Below, one piece after another: positions 23,232 to 33,953 of a stretch of 64,000 bases of DNA. How positions within the stretch are numbered: the first letter of the stretch is position 1; every line of letters starts with the position of its first letter. Origin of the DNA: Halosimplex aquaticum (GTDB lineage: Archaea > Halobacteriota > Halobacteria > Halobacteriales > Haloarculaceae); assembly GCF_028747785.1 (NCBI RefSeq), contig NZ_CP118158.1, positions 1,240,001-1,304,000 of the forward strand, written 5' to 3'. Below the pieces are notes generated by a model. That model was given only the letters and a program-made list of their open reading frames with translations, made no database searches and was not told the DNA's origin. A program made the position numbers and the translations under genes.

Positions 23232-24368
23232 ATGTCCCGGCGCGTGGCCGTCGTCGGCGGCGGCGCCCTCGGCGTGACCGCCGCCCGCGACATGGCGGTC
23301 CGGGGCGCCGACGCAACTCTCTACGAGCGCGACGAGGTGGGGAGCGGCGCGTCCGGTCGCGCGGCGGGCATCGCGTACGACGCCTTCGCCGAGGACGTCG
23401 ACGCCGCGGTCGCCGAGCGCGCGGTCGAGCGGTTCCGGGAACTCGACGCCGAGGGAGCCATCGAGTTCGCGGACCACCCCTACGTCTGGTTCGCGCGAGC
23501 GGGCGACGAGCGCCACGCCGACGCCGTCCGCGAGAGCGTTGAGCGGATGCGAGCGAACGGTCGGGACGTGGAACTGCTCGACGCCGCCGCGATCGCCGAC
23601 CGGTTCCCCGCGATCGCGTCGGTCGACGTCGCTGTCGCCGCCGTCGCGCGCAACGCCGGCTATCTCGATCCCAAGTCGTACGTGCGGGCGATGGCCGACC
23701 GGGCCGCGGCGGCGGGCGCCGCCGTCGAGACCGGGACGAAAGTCGCGCTCGCCGACGACGGCACCACAGTCGAGACGCCGTCGGACACCGAGTCGTTCGA
23801 CGCGGTGCTGGTCGCCGCGGGCGCGCACACCAAGCGCCTGCTCGCCGGCGTCGGCGTCCCGATCCCGATGAAACCCTACCGCGTGCAGGCGCTCGCGACC
23901 GGCCCGTTCGACGGCGCCGGCGCGGTTCCGACCTGCTACGACGCGACCGCTGGGCGCTACGCCCGGCCCCGCGAGGGCGGACTGCTCGTCGGCGACGGGA
24001 CACAGGAACGGGAGTTCGACCCCGACGACTACGACGCCGACGCCGACCCCGCTTTCGAGCGGGCGTCGCTCGACTGGCTGGACGACACCGTCAGTACGGA
24101 GCGGGGAGAGAGCGAGTTCGGGATCCGTCGGTCGTGGGCGGGGCTCTGTACGGCCACGCCCGACCGCGACCCGCTACTCGGTCCCGTCGAATCCGACCTG
24201 TTCGTCGCCACCGGCTGGCACGGCCACGGCTTCATGCGCGCGCCGGCACTCGGCGAGCGGATCGCCGAGGCGATCCTCGGTGGTGACGGGATCGAGGCGT
24301 TCGATCCGCGACGCTTCGACGGCGACGAGTCGTTCGAGGTCGTCGAGGGGATGACCGTCGAAGAGTAG
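23232..24368 (+). CDS. FAD-dependent oxidoreductase, DAO (sarcosine/glycine oxidase-like) family
   Basis: A 378-residue flavoprotein. The Rossmann dinucleotide motif is at the very N-terminus (VAVVGGGALGVTAARDM), the second strand ends ATLYERDEVGSGASGRAAG, which is the DAO-family signature, and the C-terminal GWHGHGFMRAPALGERIAEAILG is the FAD-binding motif of amino-acid oxidases and related dehydrogenases. Substrates of this family are N-methyl or D-amino acids, but none is implied here. The start ATG immediately follows the TAG stop of the luciferase-like gene (no spacer), so the two are an operon. Confidence 0.93.
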   Translation: MSRRVAVVGGGALGVTAARDMAVRGADATLYERDEVGSGASGRAAGIAYDAFAEDVDAAVAERAVERFRELDAEGAIEFADHPYVWFARAGDERHADAVRESVERMRANGRDVELLDAAAIADRFPAIASVDVAVAAVARNAGYLDPKSYVRAMADRAAAAGAAVETGTKVALADDGTTVETPSDTESFDAVLVAAGAHTKRLLAGVGVPIPMKPYRVQALATGPFDGAGAVPTCYDATAGRYARPREGGLLVGDGTQEREFDPDDYDADADPAFERASLDWLDDTVSTERGESEFGIRRSWAGLCTATPDRDPLLGPVESDLFVATGWHGHGFMRAPALGERIAEAILGGDGIEAFDPRRFDGDESFEVVEGMTVEE

Positions 24369-24420
24369 CGGCGAGGAGTAGCGGCGAGAAGCGGTGCGAT
24401 CGCGGCCCGGTCGCCGCCCG

Positions 24421-24981
24421 TTATTCCGTCGCGTCGGACCAGCCCGATTCGTCGGTATCTTCGTTCGCGCTGTCGTCCGCGTCGGTTCCGCTCTCGTCGC
24501 CGGCGGTAGCGGTCGGTTCGGCGTCGAGTTCGTTCGCGTCGGCGTCGGCCTCGTCGACGCTCTCGGTTTCGAGCGCCTCGTCGACGTCGGCCTCGACTGG
24601 TTCGTCCGTCTTCGGGATCTCGACTTCGAGCGTGCCGTTGTCGCGGAGCGTCGCGGTCGCGGCCTCGGCGTCGACACGGGCGTGCTCCGGGAGTTCGACG
24701 CGACCGTCGAGCGCGAGGCCGCGGCCGGGGTAGCGCATCTCGAAGCCCTCGTGGAACCCGCGGAAGCGGTCGATGCGGACCTCGACGGCGCCGTCGTCGT
24801 ACTGCACCTGCACGTCCGACCCGCGGACGCCCGGCGCGTCGAAGACGGCGAGGTACTCCTCGTCGTTCTCCAGCAGGTCGACGGGCAGCGGCGTCCGCTC
24901 CTGGGCGCGGCCCATCGCGCGGCCGACGTTCTCCAGGACGGCGTTGCCGAGCGACTCCCCGATGTGGCGGATCTTGCTCAT
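24421..24981 (-). CDS. Hsp20/alpha-crystallin family protein with acidic tail
   Basis: A 186-residue small heat-shock protein. The alpha-crystallin domain spans about residues 33-125, with the opening DLLENDEEYLAVFDAPGV, GRVELPEHARVDAEAATATLRDNGTLEVEIPK, and a core G-x-L motif (DNGTLEVEIPK, G-T-L). The terminal 60 residues are an extended acidic Glu/Asp/Ala/Thr tail without hydrophobic content, longer than in most family members. No IxI/V anchor is seen after the domain, so oligomer assembly may differ. It is transcribed on the same strand as the small zinc ribbon gene upstream. Confidence 0.9.
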   Translation of the reverse strand: MSKIRHIGESLGNAVLENVGRAMGRAQERTPLPVDLLENDEEYLAVFDAPGVRGSDVQVQYDDGAVEVRIDRFRGFHEGFEMRYPGRGLALDGRVELPEHARVDAEAATATLRDNGTLEVEIPKTDEPVEADVDEALETESVDEADADANELDAEPTATAGDESGTDADDSANEDTDESGWSDATE

Positions 24982-25054
24982 ACCCGGCGGTTAGGCCGGT
25001 GCTCCCTTCAGGATTGTGCCCGCGGACGCAGGACAGAACTGGAGAACGGGATCC

Positions 25055-25213
25055 CTACAGCTCGATCTCTTCGAGGCAGTCGGTCCCGCCGCAGACCGGG
25101 CACTGCAGGTCGTCGACGGAGTGATCGTCGGGCACGTCGTAGGTGTAGTGGTTCTCGAACATGTCGAGGAAGCAGTCCTCGCTCGTGCACTTGATCTCCT
25201 TCGTCGGTGGCAT
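25055..25213 (-). CDS. Small zinc-ribbon protein, DUF7559-like
   Basis: A 52-residue protein with Cys in IKCTSEDCF and in LQCPVCGGTDCLEEIEL, together a possible four-Cys zinc site (near residues 9, 14, 38 and 41; Cys46 extra). The phrase MFENHYTYDVPDD is distinctive and matches, from memory, the haloarchaeal DUF7559 family of unknown function. The ATG at 25211-25213 is chosen because the longer frame upstream to 25375 overlaps the histidine kinase end and has shadow composition. It lies just downstream of the kinase on the same strand. Confidence 0.8.
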   Translation of the reverse strand: MPPTKEIKCTSEDCFLDMFENHYTYDVPDDHSVDDLQCPVCGGTDCLEEIEL

Positions 25214-25338
25214 GGTCGCGGGTTCGGACGGCCGACGGATACTGTTTTCGGCGCCCGGACGAACCGGAGGCTGGCCGGAGTCGGCCGGACGGTCAGGTTT
25301 CGGGACTTCGGCGTGCAGTGCTTTCTCGTAGAACCCGT

Positions 25339-26751
25339 TCAGGCGTGTTTCGGGAGCGAGACGGTGAAGACGCAACCGTCCGGGTCACGGTCCTCGACCG
25401 AGATGGTGCCGCCGTACTGCTCGACGAGCGTGTGCGCGAGGTACAGCCCGATCCCGGTCCCCGGGCTATCGGGTCCCATCTCGCCCTTGCCGAAGACGGA
25501 CTCCTTCTGCGCGTCGGGGATCCCCGGCCCGTTGTCAGCGACGCGAACGCGAACGTCCGTCCTGGACTCCTCGGCGCTGACCGTGACGCGCGGGTCGGCC
25601 CCTTCGTTGTGGCGAGCGGCGTTGCTGAGCAGGTTCCCGAAGACAGACGAGAGCAGTTCGTTGGCCCTGACCGCGGCGTGGGGGATCTCGCCGTCGACGG
25701 TGACCGTCAGGTCGTCGTGTCGCCGGTCGGCCTTCTCGACCTCGTCTTCGAGGATGTGCCGGACGTTCACGCCGGTGAGCGCGAACTCCGCGTCGCTGCC
25801 GATCGAGTCGACGAAGTCCCGCGCGATGTTCGTCAGCTCCGCGATGTGGTCGCAGGTGTGTTGGATCCGGTCGACGTACTCCTGGCCGTCGTCGTCGACG
25901 TGGCGGTCGATGCCGTCGGCCCAGGCGATGAGCAGCTGGACGTCGTTGTTGATGTCGTGGCGCACCAGCCTGTTGATGACCGCGAGTTCGTCTGTCCGGG
26001 TCTGTAGCTCCCGCTCGCGGCGTTTCTGCTCGGTGATGTCGCGAGTGATGAGCTGGAAGGAGTCGGACTCGCTCCCGACCCTGACAGGCGCGGCGACGTT
26101 GTGGAAGTGGCGGACCCCGTAGCCGTCCTGGAAGGTGACCGCCGACCCGGCCGTCAGCGCTCTGCGGCCGTGTTCGACGCGGGTCGCCGCCGACTCCGTC
26201 GGGAGCACGTCGGTGAGGTGGCTCCCGATCAGCTCCTCGCGCGTCGTGTCGAACGACCGCGCGGCGGCGTCGTTGGCGGCGGTGATCGTCCCGTCCGCGG
26301 CGACCTGCGTGATCTCGTCGGGCGTGTTGTTGACCAGCAGCTCGTACTTCTCGTTGGCGCGGCGCTGGGTGACGACGTTCTCGATCCGGTTGGCGAGCAG
26401 CTGGAGCTGGCCCTCCTCGGCGATGTCGTCTTTCCGCAGGTAGTCGTCGATCCCAGTGCCGATCGCCCGGCTGGCCGTCTGCTCGTCGCCCTGGCCCGTC
26501 AGCAGGATGAAGGGGAGCCCGTACTCGGCCTCGACGCGCTCGTACAGCTCCAGGCCGCTCAGCCCGGGCATCTCGAAGTCGCTCACCACGCAGTCGACTG
26601 AGCCATCCGCGAGCGTCTCCAGCGCCTCCTCGCCGCTGCTCGCCTTCGACACCGAGATGTCCTCCGACTCGCCGAGCTTGTCCGAGACGATCTGCCTGAA
26701 GAAGCCGCTATCGTCGACGAGGAGCACGTCTATCGACGACGTACGTATCAT
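25339..26751 (-). CDS. Hybrid sensor histidine kinase (receiver-PAS-HisKA-HATPase)
   Basis: A 470-residue soluble kinase. The order is: receiver domain (residues 7-125, phosphoacceptor Asp58 in CVVSDFEMPG), PAS domain (about 135-245, with LLVNNTPDEITQVAADG), HisKA with His265 (RLVRHDINND), and HATPase_c (from about 360, with N box LLSNAARHNEG, G1 VADNGPGIP and G2 TGIGLYLAH). No membrane segment is present, so the input is probably intracellular or relayed by the receiver. ATG at 26749-26751 is 28 nt after a TATA-like box, suggesting a leaderless mRNA. Confidence 0.93.
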   Translation of the reverse strand: MIRTSSIDVLLVDDSGFFRQIVSDKLGESEDISVSKASSGEEALETLADGSVDCVVSDFEMPGLSGLELYERVEAEYGLPFILLTGQGDEQTASRAIGTGIDDYLRKDDIAEEGQLQLLANRIENVVTQRRANEKYELLVNNTPDEITQVAADGTITAANDAAARSFDTTREELIGSHLTDVLPTESAATRVEHGRRALTAGSAVTFQDGYGVRHFHNVAAPVRVGSESDSFQLITRDITEQKRRERELQTRTDELAVINRLVRHDINNDVQLLIAWADGIDRHVDDDGQEYVDRIQHTCDHIAELTNIARDFVDSIGSDAEFALTGVNVRHILEDEVEKADRRHDDLTVTVDGEIPHAAVRANELLSSVFGNLLSNAARHNEGADPRVTVSAEESRTDVRVRVADNGPGIPDAQKESVFGKGEMGPDSPGTGIGLYLAHTLVEQYGGTISVEDRDPDGCVFTVSLPKHA

Positions 26752-26774
26752 AGGATAGATTTCCCGGACGGGGT

Positions 26775-26783
26775 GTTATAGCT
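26775..26783 (-). promoter_or_regulatory. TATA-like box of the histidine kinase gene
   Basis: On the minus strand GCTATAAC is centred about 28 nt before the ATG at 26751, the spacing expected for a leaderless archaeal transcript. A divergent box for the ABC exporter lies at 26889-26896. Confidence 0.5.
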
Positions 26784-26888
26784 ACCTGCCGTATTTTTTC
26801 AGACGATAATCGAGCAGACTGCGGCGGAACGCGCCGCCGACCGGACCCGGCCGCGGACCCGAACCGGAGCCGTTGGCTGCAAGCCCGG

Positions 26889-26896
26889 GATATTTC
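26889..26896 (+). promoter_or_regulatory. TATA-like box of the ABC exporter gene
   Basis: GATATTTC lies 24-31 nt before the ATG at 26920, so the transcript probably starts at or very near the start codon. Confidence 0.45.
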
Positions 26897-26919
26897 AGTC
26901 CGGAGTCGAACTGGCCCGC

Positions 26920-28818
<1,899 letters not shown>

Positions 28819-29083
28819 CGGCCGTCGGTCGCGAGCAGCGCCGATGCCGACGACAGCGGTCCGGAATTCGCGGGGTGCTGGAAATGCAGGCCCGCTACTC
28901 ATACCCGTCCTCGCGTAAACGGAGGTACGGCGCGTCGGACCCGGCCAACGCGGGACGGCGCAGCGGTCGCGAGCGGACACCGACGGCGACGGCCGCTCAG
29001 GACGACACGGGTCTCCGTCGGATACGCGGCACGCCTCGACACGGAGCCGGGTCTGCGGCGACAGCTATTCGAGAGTGATACAC
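28819..29083. other. Intergenic stretch without a credible gene
   Basis: About 265 bp between the ABC exporter and the Rieske gene. I see no ORF with protein-like composition, no long hairpin and no convincing TATA box. The only weak AT-containing spot is around 28900-28920 (CATACCCG, GTAAAC), far from the Rieske start, so the Rieske gene promoter was not located. Confidence 0.4.
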
Positions 29084-29974
29084 ATGCCACTGGACGAAGA
29101 CAAGTATCCCGGAGAGACGGGTCGGCGGCGGTTCGTGAAAGGCGTGGTCGGGAGCTCGGCGCTCGCTAGCCTCGGCGTCGGCGGAGCGGCCGCGATCAAC
29201 CTCACGACGGCGCCGTCCGGCGGCGGGGGCGGCCCGACGCAGTTCGTCGCGATCGAGAACATCGACGGCCCGGCCCCGCGAGGGATGCCGATAATCCCCA
29301 TGGAGGTGACCGACGCGGGCGAACTCCGCGGGGTGTTTCCCGAACCGGAGACGGAGGTGGTCGCGGGCGTCGAGCGGACGGTCGCCGAGACGGAGATCGG
29401 CGGAGTGACGTACTCGCCGCGGTGGTTCCAGTACTGCGGCGTCGAGCAGTACCAGGGCGTCCAGCCCACCGCGGACGCGGACAACTTCTTCCGCGCGGCG
29501 TCGAGTCCGCCCCCGGCCTACGAGTGGCAACAGGACATCGACGAGGGGACCGTCCTGACCGTCGACATGTTCGACGACTACAAGGAGTGGGGCAACGGCA
29601 TCGGCGTCGACGGCCTCGGCAAGCCGGCCTGGGGGCGGTGGCGCTCCGAGGGGGAGGACGCGAAGACGATCCCGATTCAGGTGCTCCGGTCGCCCGAGAT
29701 CAGCACGCTTGTCGAGGGCGGCGAGGGGTTCTACGACTACAGCAACGTGCCGGAGCAGGCCAGGTCGTTCGTGGAGGCGGCGACCGAGCAGGACTTCATC
29801 GCCTGGCTCAACAAGTGCACGCACTTCTGCTGTGTCCCCGGGTACAAGGTCCTCACCGGCAGCGCGAACTTCGACGCCTCGAACGAGGTCTACTGCCAGT
29901 GCCACCAGTCGGTGTACAACCCGTTCAGTCCCGTCCTGAAGCAGTTCGTCGCGCGACCGCGCCCGACGGAGTGA
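29084..29974 (+). CDS. Rieske (2Fe-2S) protein with Tat signal
   Basis: A 296-residue exported iron-sulfur protein. A Tat signal is at residues 13-37 (GRRRFVKGVVGSSALASL). The Rieske cluster site lies near the C-terminus: box 1 CTHFCC with ligands Cys245 and His247 and Cys250 for the disulfide; box 2 CQCHQS with ligands Cys271 and His274 and Cys273 for the disulfide. The region between the signal and the cluster (about 200 residues) has no recognisable domain. It resembles haloarchaeal bc1-type Rieske subunits, but no cytochrome b or halocyanin gene is adjacent. The ATG at 29084 avoids the extra three codons from GTG at 29075. Confidence 0.9.
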   Translation: MPLDEDKYPGETGRRRFVKGVVGSSALASLGVGGAAAINLTTAPSGGGGGPTQFVAIENIDGPAPRGMPIIPMEVTDAGELRGVFPEPETEVVAGVERTVAETEIGGVTYSPRWFQYCGVEQYQGVQPTADADNFFRAASSPPPAYEWQQDIDEGTVLTVDMFDDYKEWGNGIGVDGLGKPAWGRWRSEGEDAKTIPIQVLRSPEISTLVEGGEGFYDYSNVPEQARSFVEAATEQDFIAWLNKCTHFCCVPGYKVLTGSANFDASNEVYCQCHQSVYNPFSPVLKQFVARPRPTE

Positions 29975-30111
29975 GAGCGGGCCGCTCTCGCTCGGGTCGG
30001 TGCCGCCGCTCGCCGATACCTCCGCGATCCTGGGGCGGCAGGTCGGGGCCGCGGAGCCCGTCTCAGAAGAGATGCGCGCGCTTTTACCCGTCGAGGCAGT
30101 AGTCCGCTCCG

Positions 30112-31917
30112 ATGACTACCGACCCCGCGACGCTCTCGGTGACGATCGTCGACGGGTACGTCGACGAGCCGGCGCACTTCGGCGTGCCGCCGTACGTCTC
30201 GACGTACCCGCGCTACACCGCGGGGGCGCTCGTCGACGCCGGCGTTCCCGAGTCGCAGATCACCTACCACACCATCGACGCGCTCCGCGAGGAGCGCCGG
30301 CGCTGGGCGGACGTGGCCGACGCGGATCTCATGATCTACGTCGGCGGGATGACTGTCCCCGGGAAGTACGTCGGCGGCACCCCCGCCGAACCGGACGAGG
30401 TGCGCCGACTCACCTGGGAAGCCGACGGGACGACCCTGCTGGGCGGTCCCATCCGCTTCGGCGTCGGCGAGGAGAACAAGGGCGCCGAGGAGACCGAACG
30501 CGACGACCTCGACTACGACTTCGTGGCGAAAGGCGACGTCGAGGCCGCCGCGTACGACCTCGCGGCGAACGGACTGGAGGGGTTCGGCGACCGGATGCGC
30601 GACAACGAGGAGATCGCCCGCTGGGCCGAGCAGGGCGCGTTCGTCGTCGAACAGCACCCGAACCACCCCGACTACCTCATCGCCGAGATGGAGACCTCGC
30701 GGGGCTGTGCCTACCGCTGTTCGTTCTGCACGGAACCGCTCTACGGCGACCCCGCGTTCCGCTCGGCGCAGTCCGTCGTCGACGAGGTCGACGCGCTCTC
30801 GGACCACGGCGTCCGGGACTTCCGTCTGGGTCGCCAGGCCGACATCCTCGCCTTCGGCGGCGACGGCGAGGCACCGAATCCAGACGCCCTCCGGGACCTC
30901 TACGGCGGGATCCGCGAGGTGGCGCCCGACCTGCGGACGCTGCACCTCGACAACATGAACCCGGTGACGATCACGGACTACCCGGAGAAGTCCCGCGAGG
31001 GGATCCGGATCATCGCCGAGCACAACACCCCGGGTGACACCGCCGCGTTCGGCCTCGAATCGGCCGACCCGCTCGTCCAGGAGGAGAACAACCTGCTGGT
31101 GAGCGCCGAGGAGTGCCTCGAAGCGGTCCGCATCGTCAACGAGGAGGGCGGCTGGCGTCCGGGCGGCGACCGCGACTCCGCCCCCAACTTCGGCGACGAC
31201 GCCGCCCGGCGCCTCCCGAAACTCCTGCCGGGGATCAACCTCGTCCACGGGCTCAAGGGCGAGCGTTCGGAGACCTTCGAGCACAACAAGCGGTTCCTGC
31301 AGCGCATCCTCGACGAGGGGCTGATGGTCCGCCGGATCAACATCCGGCAGGTGATGGCCTTCGAGGGGACCGAGATGAGCGAGACGGGCGCGGAGATTGC
31401 CCGCGACCACAAACAGCAGTTCAAGCAGTACAAGCGCGAAGTGCGGGAAGAGATCGACAACGCGATGCTCCAGCGGGTCGCGCCGCCGGGGACCGTCCTG
31501 CCGGACGTCCACCTGGAGTACCACCAGGACGGCAAGACATTCGGCCGGCAACTGGGCACCTACGCGCTGCTCGTCGCCATTCCCGGCGAGCGCGAACTCG
31601 GGCAGACCGTCGACGTGGCGATCACCGACCACGGCTACCGCTCGGTGACGGGCGTGCCCTACCCGCTCGACCTCAACTCGGCGTCGATGGACGAGTTGCG
31701 CGCGGTCCCCGGCGTCGGCCGGTCGACCGCGGGCGACATCGTGGTCGACCGCCCCTACGAGACCGTCGACGCCGTCGGCACCGACGCGGATCTCTCGACG
31801 TTCGCCACGGTCGACGGCGCGGAGCCGGTCGATATCCCGGGCCTGGCCGACCGACCGGACCGCGCCGACTACGCGGACGTGGCGGACGCCCCGGGCCAGT
31901 CAGAAGTCGGCGACTGA
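30112..31917 (+). CDS. Radical SAM protein with C-terminal helix-hairpin-helix
   Basis: A 601-residue radical SAM enzyme. Residues 1-190 form an N-terminal Rossmann-like region (similar in layout to B12-binding or DUF families). The 4Fe-4S motif CxxxCxxC is SRGCAYRCSFC (Cys199, Cys203, Cys206), followed by a TIM barrel through about 430. A TRAM/beta-rich segment follows (GTYALLVAIPGERELGQTVDVAI). Residues about 520-560 are a DNA/RNA-type helix-hairpin-helix (DELRAVPGVGRSTAGDIV), and the last 60 residues are acidic and disordered. The combination suggests action on a nucleic acid or nucleotide substrate, but the reaction is not known. Confidence 0.9.
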   Translation: MTTDPATLSVTIVDGYVDEPAHFGVPPYVSTYPRYTAGALVDAGVPESQITYHTIDALREERRRWADVADADLMIYVGGMTVPGKYVGGTPAEPDEVRRLTWEADGTTLLGGPIRFGVGEENKGAEETERDDLDYDFVAKGDVEAAAYDLAANGLEGFGDRMRDNEEIARWAEQGAFVVEQHPNHPDYLIAEMETSRGCAYRCSFCTEPLYGDPAFRSAQSVVDEVDALSDHGVRDFRLGRQADILAFGGDGEAPNPDALRDLYGGIREVAPDLRTLHLDNMNPVTITDYPEKSREGIRIIAEHNTPGDTAAFGLESADPLVQEENNLLVSAEECLEAVRIVNEEGGWRPGGDRDSAPNFGDDAARRLPKLLPGINLVHGLKGERSETFEHNKRFLQRILDEGLMVRRINIRQVMAFEGTEMSETGAEIARDHKQQFKQYKREVREEIDNAMLQRVAPPGTVLPDVHLEYHQDGKTFGRQLGTYALLVAIPGERELGQTVDVAITDHGYRSVTGVPYPLDLNSASMDELRAVPGVGRSTAGDIVVDRPYETVDAVGTDADLSTFATVDGAEPVDIPGLADRPDRADYADVADAPGQSEVGD

Positions 31918-32056
31918 GGGGGCAGAAGCAGACGGCTACCACCGTCCCCGAACCGGCGACCGCGAACGTCGGAGGCGGCGACTGGCGCCGTTCGACCGCC
32001 GGACCTTGCGCAGGCGAACAGAAGGTTCTTGGCCGTGCCTGCCGCTACCTGCACCA

Positions 32057-33928
32057 ATGAGTGACGTCGAGGTGAGCGTCGTCCTCCCGGCCTACAACGA
32101 GGAGGCCACCATCGAGCGGACGGTGGAGGTCACGCTGGAGACGCTCGCCTCCTTTCTGCCGGCAGACGCCTTCGAGGTGATCGTCGCCGAGGACGGCTGC
32201 GACGACCGCACGCCGGAGATCGCCTCGCGGATGGCGAGCGAGGACGACCGCGTGCGCCACATCCACAGCGACGAGCGCCTCGGCCGCGGCGGCGCGCTGG
32301 AGTACGCCTTCGAGCGCGCCGAGGGATCGACGCTCGTCTACTTCGACACCGACCTCGCGACGGACATGAAACACCTCGAAGAGCTGGTCGAGAGCGTGCG
32401 CTCCGGCGAGTACGAGGTGGCCACCGGCTCGCGCTGGATGCCCGAGAACAAGGCCGAGCGACCGGCCAAGCGCGCGGTGTCGAGCCTCGGGTACAACACG
32501 CTCGTCCGCCTGTTCCTCCGCTCGGACCTGGAGGACCACCAGTGCGGGTTCAAGGCGATCTCGCGGGAGACGTTCGACGCGCTCCGCGGCGAGGTCGAGG
32601 ACGAACACTGGTTCTGGGACACGGAAGTGCTCGTGCTCGCCCAGCGCCGGGGCTACCGGGTCAAGGAGTTCCCCGTCGACTGGGAGCCCAAGGGCGACAC
32701 GAAGGTCGACCTCGTCCGGGACGTGTTCGGCATGGGGAGCCAGATCCTCCGGACGTGGTGGCAACTCTCCGTGAGCCCGCGGCTCTCACGGCGCGTGAGC
32801 ATGGCCGCCGGCTCGGTCCTCGTCATGCTCGCGCTCGTCGTCGCGGTCGGCGTCGTCTTCGACCTGGAAGCCGTCTTCGACGCGATGAGCGGCGCCGACT
32901 CGCGGTGGGTCGTCGCTTCCGGCGTCGTCTACCTGCTCTCGTGGCCGCTGCGCGGACTGCGCTACCGCGACATCCTCGACAGACTGGGGTACTCCGGCGA
33001 CACGTGGTTCCTGACGGGCGCGATCTTCATCAGCCAGACCGGGAACCTCGTCTTCCCGGCCCGGCTCGGTGACGGCGTCCGCGCGTACGTGGTGAAAGCC
33101 CGACGGGACGTGCCGTATCCCAGCGGGTTCGCGTCGCTGGCGATCGAGCGGGTGTTCGACCTGCTGGCGATCACCGTCCTCGCCGGGACGGTACTCGTGG
33201 GCCTGGTCCTGACCGGCGGGACCGACCAGATCGCACAGGCCATCGCCGCGGAGGTGCCGCCGGTCACCGTCGGCGGCGAGACGATCGACCCGGGCGCGGC
33301 GGCCCGGACTGCGCTGCAGGTCGCCGCGGTCGTGGGCGGCGCGGCGGTCGTCGCCGTCACGGCGATTCTACTCAGCGCCCGCCGGGACTCCGACTACGTC
33401 CACCGCGCGGTCACGGCGGTCAGCAACGACTCCTACGCGGACTACGTCGCCGGCGTCATCGAGCAGTTCGTGGGCGACATCGAGGCGGTCATCAGCGACC
33501 GAAGCGCCTTCGCCCGCGTCGGCGTCGGCAGCCTCGTCATCTGGGTCGTCGACGTGCTGACGGCGCTGGTCGTGTTCTACGCGTTCGGCGACGCGATCAG
33601 GCCCGCGCTCGGTGGGGTGATCACCCCCGCACTCGTCGCCACCGCCTTCTTCGCGGTCAGCGTCGGCAACCTCGCGAAGGTGCTCCCGCTCTCTCCGGGC
33701 GGGATCGGCCTCTACGAGGGCGCGTTCACGCTCATCGTCTTCGGGCTCACGGGGATTCCGGCGCACGTCGCCTTCGCCATCTCCATCGTCGACCACGTCG
33801 TCAAGAACGCCGTCACCATCGTCGGCGGCCTCGCCTCGATGGCGTGGCTCAACGTCTCGCTCACCACCGCCGTCGAGGAGAGCCGCGAAGCAAACGAGGT
33901 CGAGGCCGCCGCGGCGACCGAGGACTGA
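32057..33928 (+). CDS. aglD: AglD-like glycosyltransferase fused to flippase-like (UPF0104) membrane domain
   Basis: A 623-residue protein. Residues about 1-235 form a GT-A, family 2 glycosyltransferase with the DTDLATD metal motif, ETFDALRGEVEDEHWFWDTEVLVLAQ and a preceding CGFKAISR. Residues about 255-620 contain eight or so membrane helices of the UPF0104/lysylphosphatidylglycerol-synthetase-like family, with the PARLGDGVRAYVV signature. Haloferax AglD has exactly this two-part layout and adds mannose to dolichol phosphate for N-glycosylation; orthology here is inference from architecture. The ATG at 32057 starts MSDVEVSVVLPAYNEE, the normal first strand. Confidence 0.85.
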   Translation: MSDVEVSVVLPAYNEEATIERTVEVTLETLASFLPADAFEVIVAEDGCDDRTPEIASRMASEDDRVRHIHSDERLGRGGALEYAFERAEGSTLVYFDTDLATDMKHLEELVESVRSGEYEVATGSRWMPENKAERPAKRAVSSLGYNTLVRLFLRSDLEDHQCGFKAISRETFDALRGEVEDEHWFWDTEVLVLAQRRGYRVKEFPVDWEPKGDTKVDLVRDVFGMGSQILRTWWQLSVSPRLSRRVSMAAGSVLVMLALVVAVGVVFDLEAVFDAMSGADSRWVVASGVVYLLSWPLRGLRYRDILDRLGYSGDTWFLTGAIFISQTGNLVFPARLGDGVRAYVVKARRDVPYPSGFASLAIERVFDLLAITVLAGTVLVGLVLTGGTDQIAQAIAAEVPPVTVGGETIDPGAAARTALQVAAVVGGAAVVAVTAILLSARRDSDYVHRAVTAVSNDSYADYVAGVIEQFVGDIEAVISDRSAFARVGVGSLVIWVVDVLTALVVFYAFGDAIRPALGGVITPALVATAFFAVSVGNLAKVLPLSPGGIGLYEGAFTLIVFGLTGIPAHVAFAISIVDHVVKNAVTIVGGLASMAWLNVSLTTAVEESREANEVEAAAATED

Positions 33929-33953
33929 GGGGCCTCGGCCCGCCGGCTCGTTT

